This document shows positions 32,890 to 43,763 of a stretch of 64,000 bases of DNA, one piece after another. This DNA is from Bemisia tabaci. Taxonomy: Eukaryota; Arthropoda; Insecta; Hemiptera; Aleyrodidae. A program made the translations under genes and the position numbers. The stretch's first letter is position 1. The number at the start of each line of letters is the position of its first letter. The notes below the pieces were generated by a model. It made no database searches, was not told the origin of the DNA, and saw only the letters and a list, made by a program, of their open reading frames with translations. The stretch spans positions 35,144,263-35,208,262 of the forward strand of contig NC_092800.1 in the NCBI RefSeq assembly GCF_918797505.1, given 5' to 3'.

Positions 32890-33310
32890 CACTGAAAAAA
32901 AATTCTCGGCGTTTTTACCAAGGTCCGTTGGTACCTTTACCATCTCACTTTTTTTTTTTTTTACCAATTATTGGTAATTTTACCAAGACAGACTGGTAAG
33001 CTTACCTAAAACCCGGTATTTTTACTGTTTTATTCAGGTAAGAATACCACTTTTATTGGTAATCAGTTCCCGGTAACTTTGCCATTTTATCTCGGTAATT
33101 CTACCACAGTCGATAAAAAATATTGGCGTTTTTACCAAGGTCCAGTAAAATTACCGAGAAAGCTCAATAATTCTACCGAGACTTCTTGGTAAAACTACCA
33201 ATTCCATAAATGGTAATTTTACCAAGAAAAAACTGGGATCAAATAGAACCCTGAATTCTGGGTAATTTTACTCTTTTCTTAGTAAATACACCGAGATTTT
33301 TTTTTCTGTG
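32890..33310 (-). mobile_element. B-family MITE (inverted)
   Basis: A 421-bp copy in opposite orientation to the other two. The right terminus is CTGTG instead of CAGTG. No matching TSD (CG versus AG). Confidence 0.82.
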
Positions 33311-33360
33311 AGGGTTGCCACAGTCAGGGAATACCGGGAAATGTCAGGGAATAATTAAGT
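33311..33360 (+). repeat. M-like fragment
   Basis: GGGTTGCCACAGTCAGGGAA followed by TACCGGGAAATGTCAGGG is the M left end, truncated after about 50 bp and abutting the B element. Confidence 0.6.
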
Positions 33361-34352
33361 TAATAACAACCCAAATGCTGCGATACTACCAATATTAACT
33401 GGAATTTACCATAATATTCCAAAATTGGGATCGTACCACAATTTTAGAGGATAACCCCTAAAACTTGTTTTCCGTGTCCAACTATAACTGTTAAGCTCAA
33501 GTATTTATGAATTTGCTTTACCTTGAAATCTCTGTTTTCTATATTTAACAATCTTGCAAAAAAAAAAGTGGAAGAAGAAGAAGAAAAATTGCATCGTGTG
33601 ATAAGAGTCACGGTTTTATGAGTTTTATCTTCACGTATCGAATCAGAAACAGGATGTCTCTAGAAATAAGCCGGCCTACAAAAATCCATTCCCCTTTAAG
33701 CTTGACCTACCGTAACAATCATTACATTAGCATTTTTAATCTGTCTCCAGACGCATGCAACGCGCGGATGAATGGATTAAAAAATGAAGTTCCTTGACAA
33801 TGAGATCCACGGAGCTTATTATCGAAAGGAAATTAGGCACAGGTCGCCAATTCAGTACGAAATCACGCAATTAGTTTCAAAGAGAGAGAAAATGAGATAA
33901 CCTCTATTGAGGGTCAAGCGCCGCACCGGCTCGAGCAAGAGAGATATCTTTTTAGTGCACTGCGCATTGTGAAATTGTTTCACCGGATCGATATTTATGA
34001 ATGGTCTTTTTGTACCCGGGGAATTACTCCGATTTTCACCGAGGCCATGCTCTGTAGAATAATAATTCATAAAGATAAATTCGATCTCGATCTGCATGCA
34101 TTAACAATGTTGCGGGTAGATGAGCAGCGTCAGTATCCCAAAGGCATCCCGTCATTCCCGTCATCATCTGTCGTCGTGTCCTTCGTAAATGACCCACCGG
34201 CGGCGTCTTTGCTCTCTGGTCTAATGTAGGAACAGAAAACTCACAACTCCCGAATCTTCACCTCGAAAATTCAGTTATAGATCAGTGAGAAAATCCTATA
34301 GACCAGGACTACCAATGGTGGCAGAAAACTATTTCAAATCATATATTTTTAA
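33361..34352. other. unassigned, about 1 kb
   Basis: No repeat shared in the window. An 86-codon frame at 33969-34229 is unrecognised. Confidence 0.4.
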
Positions 34353-34668
34353 CAGGGTGTCTAGCATCAGGATTATCCTGATTTTACCGGTTCTATCAGG
34401 ATTTGAGGTCAATCAGGATTCAATTCCGATTTCATCTGGAGTTGAGGAAAAATCGGTCGTAAAATCAGGATTTGAGAATAGTCATCCGTCCGATCGGATG
34501 TTTTTATCGAGCTATTTTTGTGAATGCAAAAATTTTAATTTTTCTCCGCAAAAACTCCGGATTCGATTAGGATTTCGAGAAATTATCAAATCAGGATTTA
34601 GCAGTCAAAAATCAGGAAAAATCAGGATTTCTCAAAATGAAAAAAAACAACAACAACTAGATACCTTG
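34353..34668. mobile_element. G-family MITE
   Basis: The left end CAGGGTGTCTAGCATCAGG is intact and the right is degraded (CTAGATACCTTG). The interior is closest to the copy at 3792-4091 (GAAAAATCGGTCGTAAAA, CCGATCGGAT). No clean TSD. Confidence 0.78.
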
Positions 34669-34803
34669 TAAGCATCTGGCATATCCTCAATTGTCAGGTA
34701 ATTTTACCATTTGTCAGGGGAAATAGGTGAATGCCATGGAATTTCGTTGAATAAATTCTGTGGCAATCCTAGGGAGGGGGGGGGGGCAGTTTAATAGACA
34801 CCC
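34669..34803 (+). repeat. M right-end and G/K right-end fragments
   Basis: CATCTGGCATATCCTCAATT and TCTGTGGCAATCCTAGGG match the M right end. A G tract and TAATAGACACCCTG, a G/K right end, follow. Confidence 0.6.
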
Positions 34804-35587
34804 TGTCCGCATTTTCTTCACGGCTGTAAGCGGTTGTGAAGAGCCGGTCTACATATCCATCAGAGGCCGAATAACAAGAAGTTTATGAGCGCTTCATCCA
34901 TGGCTCCATTATGCGTCCGAAGTAGAGTGTAACTTGCAGTTCAGGCCGACCATCCTCTCATTTATCAAGATTTTACTCCGGCAACGAACGCAACGTAGCC
35001 AGCAGACTGCGCCGAATTATCGCGGTTTACGACAGCGGGTCAATTTTTCGGTCATCATTCTCGTTTGGCGCTAGCGACGATGGGAAACTCGGAGATCGAT
35101 AACGAACCGTGTCGAAGTCACTGACTTTACGGCCCCATCTCATTGTCAGCTTCGTAGATCATTCAGTGCCCCGCAATTGAATCGTTAAGTTCCAAAACGA
35201 CCCAACCACTAAATTCTCAAAAATTCGTTTTCCTGACCCAAAATAGATTACAGAGTCAGTCATAATTTAAATTTTTTTTCATTATTTACATCAATCCTAT
35301 TCGATCGGTTTTTTTCGATTGGTTTTTAAAATCCCGGTTCGATCGGCTTCGATCGGGTTTAAATCAGTTTTTAAACGGAATTTCCCGTTCTCCCACAATG
35401 CATGTTGGTATTGTTGGTAGACTTTTCGTCGAATGAATCCTAGGATTTTTTATTCTTTTTTTCATCTGGAATACTTGGGAAAATCTAGGATTTTCATCTC
35501 AATTTAATGCATCTTGATGCGACTGGAACGTTTGTATTCCGGCGAGTGCGAGCGAAATTAATAAGTGGAGTGGCCGAAGCGCCTTCA
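34804..35587. other. unassigned
   Basis: No gene or recognised repeat apart from short TCGATCGG.TT runs near 35300-35370. Confidence 0.4.
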
Positions 35588-36035
35588 ATTGTGCGCGTAT
35601 GCAACGCGGACATCTCTTGAGTATGAATAGTGGTATTCAGACCACCAGCCATCATCGTCTCGCTTTAAGGCCTCGATAGACGATCAAATTCCCGAACCAA
35701 TTCCGATCAAAGTAGCATCAAAGTGTCGGGAGTCATCAGTCTTAAACTCATTAATTTGCTTCATTTTAAAATGAAAACTTGGCAGAAATGTTTCCTGTGG
35801 CAGGAAATGATGAATGGTGGCACTCCGTTCTGATCTTACTTTGAACAAAAAAGTGCGGCCCGTCAAAGTTTGATGGTACATGGTGACCACCAGTCATCAG
35901 CATGTCTACTTTGATCGGAATTGGTTCGGAATTTGATCGTCTATGCAGGGCTTTAGAATGAACTTTATGTTCGCGTGTATGCAACGCGAATATTTCCTCT
36001 GCACGGATAGTGTATCCGCGCCACCAGAAAACAAT
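35588..36035 (+). repeat. direct repeat flanking the I element
   Basis: About 68 bp (TGTATGCAACGCG, CACGGATAGTG.TAT, CCACCAG) occur at 35588-35658 and again at 35968-36035, one on each side of the I element. It looks like a partial tandem duplication. Confidence 0.55.
35668..35952. mobile_element. I element, Harbinger-like MITE
   Basis: Termini AGGCCTCGATAGACGATCAA and TTGATCGTCTATGCAGGGCT are flanked by TTA on both sides (35665-35667 and 35953-35955). The interior inverted repeat is CCAATTCCGATCAAAGTAG. Non-coding, 285 bp. Confidence 0.78.
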
Positions 36036-36264
36036 GTACCGCGTTCGAATGACCAACTGAAGTTACTTTGTGCTATTTTCACTTGTAAATTCGTATTTTT
36101 CATTTATTTTAAATACAACATCGAAATATTTGTGGCTCTACCGTATCGGTGTGCTCAATTTCTCCGAAAAATGACTAAATTTACGTAAGTTGAAGGGCGG
36201 TTATGAGCGAAGATGCTTTAATTTTAATCGAAAAGAGTCGAGGTGAAGCTAATGTGAGGATATA

Positions 36265-36516
36265 CTGCCGTGCTGAGCAAGAACGTCGTATGAGTCTTCG
36301 AGTGTTGCCAAATTTCCTTCGACAAATCACGAATTCTCAGGAAAATTTGGGAATATCTCTATTTAGATTTTTCATAGGATTTTGTTCGCAATTTCATCTG
36401 AATGGTCGGAAAATTTCCAGAAAAATATACATAACTTTCCTCGAAGATAAATATTTTCCGCGAAGAAATTTGGCAACATTTGAATGCTCATACGGCGTTT
36501 TTTCTCAGCACGGCAG
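36265..36516. mobile_element. N-family MITE
   Basis: A 252-bp copy has intact inverted ends (CTGCCGTGCTGAGCAAGAAC / TTTTTTCTCAGCACGGCAG), flanked by a perfect TATA on both sides. Confidence 0.88.
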
Positions 36517-36873
36517 TATACATAAAGGGACGTAAGTGTAAGGTTCCCAGTTTATGAGCGAAATTCAATTAACCCAACTTTTTGGTGTTGATCGTCCCTT
36601 CGCGTTTCGTGTTGGGATATAATTAGTGAGCTCCCGCGTCATATTTCACAGGGATGTGCTGTGCCTCGCTGTATGCATCTATGGGGAAAGCGACACTCGA
36701 TCCTGTTATTATTCTCTAATAAATTAACGGCTGATGAGGTCACACCACACAATTACGCTCCCAACTCGGAAGCTTTTTGAGGGCTCGGCAGTAAATTATC
36801 AACTCGTCACGTTCCTAAAATTCGTGGCACCGAGCAAAGTGCTCTCAACAAGTTTAAGAGTTACGTTACTCAA
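36517..36873. other. unassigned
   Basis: Spacer between N and O copies. No feature recognised. Confidence 0.35.
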
Positions 36874-37040
36874 CAGTGGTGTGGCGTGCTTTGCGATCTA
36901 TTGATTTATCTGCAACTTAAACCTATGGAAAAGAATCGATATACAGGGTGGTCGCAACGAACGAATAATCGATTCTTCACCATAGCTTCAAACGGGGAAA
37001 TATCTAATATCGAAAATCGATCATTCACGTCACGCCACTG
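36874..37040. mobile_element. O-family hAT-like MITE
   Basis: A 167-bp copy from CAGTGGTGTGGCGTG to CACGCCACTG. Flanks TTACTCAA and TTACTCAC match at 7 of 8. Confidence 0.85.
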
Positions 37041-37117
37041 TTACTCACGAGCTCTTAATGCAAGTACAATTAAACAAGTATATAAATGTACAAATTATGA
37101 AACGATCGGTATGAAAA

Positions 37118-37369
37118 CTGTCGTGCTAAGGTAGAACAGTGTATGAACATTCGAGAGTTGCCAAAGGTTCCTCGATAAAATGTTTATTTTTGAGGACAGT
37201 TATGAATATTTTTCCTTAAAATTTTCAGTAACTTCTGGTGACATTGCGAACTTTATCAGAAAAATTAGAAGGAAAATATTGATAAGTTTACCAGGAAATC
37301 CGTATTTTATCAAAGGAAATTCAGCAACTCTCGAATGTCCATATGGCGTTCTTCCTTAGTGCACGGCAG
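37118..37369. mobile_element. N-family MITE, degraded
   Basis: The inverted ends CTGTCGTGCTAAGGTAGAAC / GTTCTTCCTTAGTGCACGGCAG carry substitutions. The TSD is not clear (AAAA versus AATT). Confidence 0.78.
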
Positions 37370-38143
37370 AATTATGCAGCCAGTGGGTCTGTTGCCCATG
37401 CGATACAGCTTTTTATTGCGAAATAAAAGCTTTTTTCATAATTTTTTTTATTGCGATTTGGCTCGAAAATCACACTGGAACTTCAAGAATGTTCAAAATA
37501 CACGAAATGTGCGATTTGCGAAATCCGTATCTCGCATTTTTAAATTTGAGGATAAAACATGCACTTTTTTCGCAGTTGCTATAACCCCAACACAGTGAAA
37601 AAAAGTAACCAAAATCTCCTTTTTATATAGGACTTATTACGCGAAGTAACACGAGCTGTCGCTGTTGGTTGATTTGTTTTATGTTAGTTTTCTCCGTGTC
37701 AAATCGACCAAATCTTTGTGTTGAAAGGACCAAATATGTGTGTTGAAAATTTGTGACCTCGCTGGAAATTAAGCGTCTGCTCCATAAAAAAATCGTCAAT
37801 CCGCATTAATGGAACTTACGGTAGCCGAAACCGTGTAATAATTTTTTTTCTTCTTTTTTTTATCGGGCTGAAAGTCGACCGAGTAAGGAGGACACTGCAA
37901 CCGGTTGCGTGATGCAGGAACCTCCTCACTCACGACGCGCATTTTCGGCGGCGACTTACGATATTAGTATTTTTTTCCGGGATCCGCAGCCTGGCATCCT
38001 TTCGGCCGGTCGCAGGGCGCGAAGCCGGCAATTCGTCACAGTTGGCGGTCGTCCTCTCCGTGAAACGGCTCAGCCGCGGTTCCACAGAAGGCGCGCGACG
38101 CGGAGTTGGCGCCTTTTGCAAGTTAACCTTGCAGAGTAGTAAC
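37370..38143. other. unassigned
   Basis: CACAGTGAAAAAAAGTAACC near 37592 resembles a B/D-type end, but no partner was found. 37900-38110 is GC-rich without a recognisable product. Confidence 0.4.
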
Positions 38144-38592
38144 TCGAGTACCTTCATACGGGAGAGTATTGCCATGTCTGTACCGCTCTCTGATTGGTTC
38201 ATCGGTTTTATGCTATCATGGAGCTCCAAAGTTGGACCAATGTAAACAACCCCGACCCAGAGGAACACGTATTATCGGCTGAGAAATGAATCTTAATCAC
38301 ACTCAGAGCTTAATTTTCTGCAAAAAAAACCGATCAAAGTTCGATCCGAACTCAATTCAGAAGTTGGATCTGAAAAAATTTCTAACAAACCCAAAATCAC
38401 GTCTGGAAGTTCGTAGAATTTTTCCGTCTTCTTGTTTGTTTACATTGGGCTAAACTAGGAGCGGAGGGGCTGGGGTATGTTTACATTGGTCCAACTTTGG
38501 GGCTCCATGATAGCCGAACAATCAGAGAGCGGCACACTTTTTCTGTCGTAAAAGGATTGAGATGACAATGCTCTCCCGTATACAGGCACTCT
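38144..38592. mobile_element. F element (probable hAT type)
   Basis: The inverted ends are GAGTACCTTCATACGGGAGAG and CTCTCCCGTATACAGGCACTC. The sequence AGTAGTAAC is repeated exactly at 38135-38143 and 38593-38601 (8 to 9 bp TSD). The subterminal inverted repeats hold GCTCTCTGATTGGTT and TTGGACCAATGTAAACAA. It lacks the big central palindrome of the copy at 12455. Confidence 0.83.
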
Positions 38593-38639
38593 AGTAGTAA
38601 CCCCACGCAAAACCACCTATATGACTAAATTGAAATTGA

Positions 38640-38891
38640 AGTTCATTATTGAAATTGATAGACGAAGTCGTAGACAAAGAAGACAAACGGGATATGGAGG
38701 GAGTGGATAGCGAGTGGTTGCAATAGACAAAGGAGGTAGATAATAGACTAACTAACGGCAACCCACGAGAAACCCTGTAGTTAGTCCATCATTTTCTCCC
38801 TTTAGTCCATAAGCACCATGCATTTCAACCAATAGGATTGCTTCTTACTCCCTATGTCTTCTATGTCTATCGATTTCAAAAATCAGCCCGC
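38640..38891. repeat. E-family element
   Basis: A 252-bp copy; the left end is degraded (TTCATTATTGAAATTGATAG) and the right end AATCAGCCCGC is intact. Continuous through the centre. Confidence 0.75.
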
Positions 38892-39304
38892 TGCCGCGCT
38901 GTTGACCTCTTGTCGTGGGCTGTCTGTGGAATGGTGGCTCGGTGTGTCCGGCAGCCCGCGGCGCTGCTGCTGCGGCCGGCCGGCGCATCCGGTTCTGGTG
39001 GACCTAGGTCGGCCGCGCGGTGTCACTGTTGGTGCAAGTCGCGCCGACCGGACCGAACCGCGGAATAGCCGTCACAACCGCGTATTTGCGTCGGGATCGC
39101 GATGGACCGCGAGAGGTTTCTGCGGAAAGAGACGGGTCGCAGAACCAGTTCGCCCGGTGTCGGTGCCCGTCGGGGACCGCGGGTCCGCCGGGAACAGGGT
39201 CGCCACTCCACCGCCCCGCCGCCCTCTACGCGGATCCCTCATTTCGCCGTTGATCTGTCCCTCATTGTTGCCATTCTGCTGAAGAAGCTTCAGCAGTTTA
39301 CCCT
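38892..39304. other. unassigned GC-rich block
   Basis: About 400 bp of high GC with frequent CpG dinucleotides, open in several frames (longest 142 codons on plus, beginning inside the E element). No domain is recognised. A CpG-rich promoter or first exon cannot be excluded, but nothing specific supports it. Confidence 0.4.
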
Positions 39305-39805
39305 CAGGGTGTCTAGAGTCCTTTTATACTGAGAGTCAAGACAACACCCCCTCATGTAGTCACAAACGGGAATAAAGATTACAGAAATTGAACGTTTTTC
39401 GTAATCTTTGATCGACCCATTCTCAAATTCCTTTCTCCGTTCCTTCTCTCATTCCGTTTGTTCCTTGCCGAACCCGTAATTCCCTGGTTCATTCCAGATT
39501 ATAATATTTGCAATCGGCGAAAATGTAATCTTTATTCTCGTTTGTGACACTGTGAAGGCCTAAAATACGGGAACCAATCAGAAATGGATTCACATTGTCT
39601 TGACTCTCAGTATAAAGGGACTCTAAGGGTGTCTAAATGTCCGGAATTGCCAGAAAGTTTGGAGATGGTACTGATTTTTTAAAGGCGGCCCGGAAGCACT
39701 GAAAAAGTGCGGGAATTCCGCAAGGAGGTCCGGAATTTGTTGAATTTTTGTCGTGATTTCAGCGAGAAATTCAAATTTTTTGAAATTTTTCGAATTTCGT
39801 CACGA
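39305..39805. mobile_element. K-family MITE split by L, 3' truncated
   Basis: The first 9 bp (CAGGGTGTC) precede L, and the element resumes at 39626 with AGGGTGTCTAAATGTCCGG. It ends near 39805, where an O fragment begins, so the right terminus is lost. Confidence 0.78.
39314..39625. mobile_element. L: hAT-like MITE nested in K
   Basis: A 312-bp element has 31-bp inverted ends beginning TAGAGTCC.TTTATACTGAG (one mismatch). It is flanked by a perfect 8-bp TSD AGGGTGTC at 39306-39313 and 39626-39633, which belongs to the K terminus. An 8-bp TSD and a TAGAG end fit hAT. Second-level repeat: GGGAATAAAGATTACA and its complement. No coding sequence. Confidence 0.9.
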
Positions 39806-39856
39806 AAGGAGGAATATCGATAATCGATCATTCACGCCAATCACGCCTCGCTACTA
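39806..39856 (-). repeat. O-family end fragment
   Basis: GAATATCGATAATCGATCAT followed by TCACGCC..TCACGCCTCGCTAC resembles one O arm. It abuts the truncated K. Confidence 0.5.
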
Positions 39857-39997
39857 GTTGCCGTTGATGAGCGGAAGTGCCCGCAGATGCGGGAAATTTG
39901 AACACGCGTGTTAAGAGCTTCGCAAATTGTGCGCTAGGATCGTATTTTAGACATGTTTGACTCCCGGAGTTTTGGGCGGTTTTACGTCTAGAAATCA

Positions 39998-40150
39998 TTG
40001 GCGGATCCAGAAAATTGACAACATTGTCTTTTCTCCATTAAAACCTCTAGAAATGTATCGATTCTTGGAGGGGCCAGGTGTTCCGACAAGAATCGATTAT
40101 TTAGCATATGTTTTAATGGAGGAAATCCGGTGTTGCCAGATTGCTTGAAC
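39998..40150. repeat. fold-back with ATCGATTCTTG core
   Basis: Inverted segments GACAACATTGTC.TTTCTCCATTAAAAC and GTTTTAATGGAGGAAATCCGGTGTTGCC surround GTATCGATTCTTGGAG...AAGAATCGATTAT. It is possibly an O-related element with different outer ends. Confidence 0.5.
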
Positions 40151-41607
40151 CGCTTCTGTTAGAAATGTTGATTCATCTATGCGTATCACTTTTTCGTAAT
40201 TGACCCACTACCGGTTTTTTTACATAAGAAAAATTATATTGCGGCTGAAGCGCGTCTACCGCGATATCGTCCGCTTTTCAGCTAAAAGGAAGTGGGAGAA
40301 ACACATAAAGCAATATCTCCCATCCATTTATTCATTTATTTACACGCTCATAAGGATATAAAGTTTTCTAGGCGCAAATCGCACCGAAAACATTACCTCT
40401 TGGTAGTCAATATTTGATATTCAATCTATCGAAAGATGAAATTAATTGTGGCACCGTCAATGTCATCTTTACAATCAATGAGTTCAGTCGTTTGAATCTA
40501 CACGCCCGGTTGCTTGTATAATGGGAAGCCAGTATTCATACACATTCGCGTTGAGACTGGAATAACATGTTTCTCGAAGGCGAGGGTTCAAAATTACCGC
40601 TCACGTCTTTTACCACGGGGAGAAGGAACCATAATTTTTGCTGGAAAAAGGGGGTATCGATAGGGCTGTTTTTTGGCGCACCTTGAATTTTCGCGACTCT
40701 ACGACATTTTGCTCTTTTATGGATTACACCATAATTTGGTATTTTCCCGTTTCTGTCTATCACTGGCCTAAAAATTCGGGTTTGCGATCGAATGTCGCAA
40801 AAATCCGCACTTTTCGCCAAATTCAACCGTCAGACCCATGTCGAGGTTAGGATCAGATCCGGGAAGAGACCAAAAATTACCAAATCATGATGCATTCTGT
40901 AAAATATAGACCCTCAATGAGCAAAATAGTCGAGGAAAGTCTCTGGAAATCGATAGCAAGCCCAACCTTAAACCGTATCTCAAATTTTAATCTGGTTTGT
41001 CTTTTTTGTTTCAGGAGAGGTGAGGTTTTGAACTTCATTAAAGCATAATCTTCATAGTGCCAAACCGACGTTGAAGCTGAAACAGTGAGTTTATAAATGA
41101 GTATTCCATGATGAGATCCATTTTAATCGATTCATGCAGGTTTTTAATTACTTTTTCAAATTTCCTGATTGCTAGCAATGGAACATATTTTCATGCGTTT
41201 AAATCCTATTTTCATGGTAGTTTATTTTTTCCAAGAACAACATGTTCATCAGCACCCAGAAGCTATCTGGCCTCGATATTATCGGAGATTGAGGATTTCC
41301 CTTTTTTGGCAAGTTCATACGCTGAAAATGGGAGCTGAAAACGCCGTTCATCTGTCTTCGCTCAAAAATCGTCATTTAGTAAATAAAATGGAGGTTTTTT
41401 TAAGTTCAAATATGTATCTGACTTATTTGAATAGTTCAGACGAACTAATAGTTTTTTCTTACTCGGTTCTCGCCGATCGCCGAAAATCCCGTCACTCCTC
41501 CCAGCAGGGAACCGATCAGAGCGCACATACTACTCCCATTTACATCTCTCTTGTCAGCATTTGAACTTGGCGATGTGAAGAATGCGATAGAAGACGCCAT
41601 CCATAAC
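40151..41607. other. unassigned, about 1.45 kb
   Basis: No shared repeat. A 131-codon plus frame at 41169-41564 has no recognisable domain. Confidence 0.4.
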
Positions 41608-41744
41608 GCCATTAGCAGTGCTCCTATTTCCCGCCGGAACTAGTTCTGAATTCTGGAACTTCTGAGATTTTCCCGAATTATTCCCGGAACTTTTGAAATT
41701 CCCAAAATGTCCCGGATCATTTCCATTTTCCGGAACTTTTGAAA

Positions 41745-41897
41745 AAATTGGCCTCCGGCCAATTTATGCGCGGCGCTTCGCGCCGCGTACCGGCGCTACG
41801 CGCCGGCATTTGGGGGGCTTCGCCCCCCCATCCGCTTAGCGGATTGGTGCGGGGACCGCACGGGACTTTCTCGCTCGAGCCGGCGCTTCGCGCCGGC
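41745..41897 (+). repeat. array of seven GC-rich hairpins
   Basis: Perfect or near-perfect stems occur in a row: 41745-41765 (AAATTGGCC/GGCCAATTT), 41769-41787 (CGCGGCG, loop CTTCG), 41790-41806 (CCGGCG, loop CTACG), 41811-41830 (six G paired to C, loop CTTCG), 41830-41844 (ATCCG, loop CTTAG), 41847-41861 (GTGCGG, loop GGA) and 41879-41897 (GCCGGCG, loop CTTCG). Most loops fit CTNNG. Confidence 0.9.
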
Positions 41898-43702
41898 ATA
41901 GACACTTTTACTGGAATATTTAGAAAAATACTGCCAATTTTACAAAATCATAAAGTTTGATTGGAATTTTGATCACAGGATAATAGTTATGAAATTTTTA
42001 TTCAAACCATTGAACTTCATTGTAAATGTCTTCGCGATATGTGGTGAATTCATATATTCGGACTCGACTTGTTGATTTTATGAGGCATCTTCAATTAAAT
42101 ATGTAATTGATTAACTAAGTCTCCTGTCAAAGATGGCGATCCGTAAAAATCTTAGCTTTTCTACGATTCATTAGGATCCATTAGATTAATTGACATCATA
42201 CTTCAGATACGATTTTATATTATAATCTCTCCTTAAGCACGGTCAAAAGCCATCAAATATCTACTTGAATGGGTAGAATGACTATTCGATGTTCAAATAG
42301 TCTTAAAACTAAACGGTTTTCGCTTAGCATCTCCCAAATTTTAAATTTGGCGGGCGAATCTACCTGCTGGAAGGTTCACGACACGCCCGCCAGGAGCGCC
42401 ATCTCCTTACCGCGTATCCCCGTAACTCAAAGCGAAAACAATAGAGAGCGCCATCGACAAACGTCAACCAGAGACAAGTCAACAAACGTCACGTTATATA
42501 ACAATTATAACCTCCTTCATTAACAAGCATTAAATCAGTCATATTTGTGCCGAATTATTACATTATATTTGTGCTTAGTACCTCGTAAAAAGGAACCGCA
42601 AAAGATGGAATCTGCCGGGATTCTAAATTCATTAACAACAAACATATTAGTTTTTAATAAAGATCTAAGTGTCAGTTCTTGGCGTTAGCTTGATGATTCA
42701 TAGTACCTTTGTAATGTGAGTATGTATCTAATTAGTTGTCTAATTTTGCTTTGTGATTACCTACGGAGTAATTTTGGAAATAGTATATGATGCATTATAT
42801 AATGCATTTGAATTCCTAGGTTTCACCTGACTCAAAGCGTTTGCTGCTATTATCTAGAAGCGCTCCGACTCATTTATCAGAGAATTGAGCGTTTCCTATC
42901 GGCCCCTCTGCAATTATGAGATTAGTCCATGAATCCTTTAGGAACTTAAATTAATGACTCAGATGGTGCTTTTGAGCCAACTTTCAAAGAATTAAAGGCA
43001 TTTTTTCAAAATCTACAGTCCATGAGCTCTCCGTGTGACCGAAGTGCTCTCCTCGCTATATGACGCGTAACCCTTCAATTTTTAGTTTAGTCCAAAGACC
43101 TCGTAGGAACTTAAATTAATGAACCAGGTGGTGCTCTTATGCCAACTTTCGAAGAATTGAAGGCATTTTTTTTCATTTTTTTTCAAATTTACAGTCCTTG
43201 AAAATGAGCTGTTTCGCGGAGCAAAGTGCCCTACTTTTGGGCCTCGTATCTCTTGAATTTTGAGTTTAGTCCAAAGATCTTTTTGGAACTTAAATTAATG
43301 ACCCAGGTGATGTGCTTGATGCCCATTGTTAAAGAATTAAAGACATTTTTCAAAATTTACAGTCTTTCAAAATGAGCTTTCCGTGTGATTTTGCTAAAAA
43401 TGGACAATTGAGCGTAGCCCCCCCAAATTTTAGCGTACCTCAAAATCGTTGGACGTGCACAAGGAGACCATAGATATGGTGTCCTGTGCCAATTTTGAAT
43501 GAAATCGAACAGATAGATTCTGAGATATCTCTGTAGACAGATTTGGGGGACGCCACACGGACGGACACACATTTTTTCAAGTATGGTTATTTTTACTCCT
43601 GGGACCTTAAAACGTCTAGAAATGATGAAATTTCAACTTTTTTTTTTTTTTTTTTTTGGAGGATGACAATACTTCCTCTCTACCCTATGGGAGCGAGAAA
43701 GT
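41749..43702 (+). mobile_element. unclassified 1954-bp composite element inside U
   Basis: It is bounded by AAAAAT on both sides (41743-41748 and 43703-43708) at the break in U. It starts with seven GC-rich hairpins, continues with AT-rich non-coding DNA to 42940, then three tandem units, then a 3' region with GACGGACACACATTTTTTC, GGACCTTAAAACGTCTAGAA, a T tract (43632-43649) and GATGACAATACTTCC, ending GAGCGAGAAAGT. There are no terminal inverted repeats and no long open frame. The layout suggests a non-autonomous retroelement-like insertion, but I cannot name its class. Confidence 0.65.
42941..43400 (+). repeat. three tandem units of 165-179 bp
   Basis: Units begin GGAACTTAAATTAATGA at 42941, 43106 and 43285. 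They share GCCAACTTTC.AAGAATT.AAGGCATTTTT and AATTTACAGTC. Part of the composite insertion in U. Confidence 0.85.
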
Positions 43703-43763
43703 AAAAATATAAGAGGAATCCCGGAACTTTTAACGGACATGGAATGGGTGCACTGGCCATTAG

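Larger units (their letters stand above)
41616..43755. mobile_element. U-family hAT-like MITE carrying a 1954-bp insertion
   Basis: Termini CAGTGCTCCTATTTCC and GGAATGGGTGCACTG are flanked by a perfect 8-bp TSD GCCATTAG (41608-41615 and 43756-43763). Relative to the copy at 30166, U sequence runs to about 41748 and resumes at about 43703. The 8-bp TSD and CAGTG terminus indicate the hAT type. Confidence 0.85.

Noticed and set aside
37592..37725. B- or D-like element between CACAGTGAAAAAAAG and TTCTCCGTG
   Set aside because: The ends do not pair well and the interior matches no other copy.
38854..39282. 142-codon plus-strand open frame
   Set aside because: It starts inside an E element and continues through a GC-rich block where stops are rare in all frames.
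41739..41960. Small protein of the PALRAGI type repeated three times
   Set aside because: The repeats are the GC hairpin arms translated; no codon signature.
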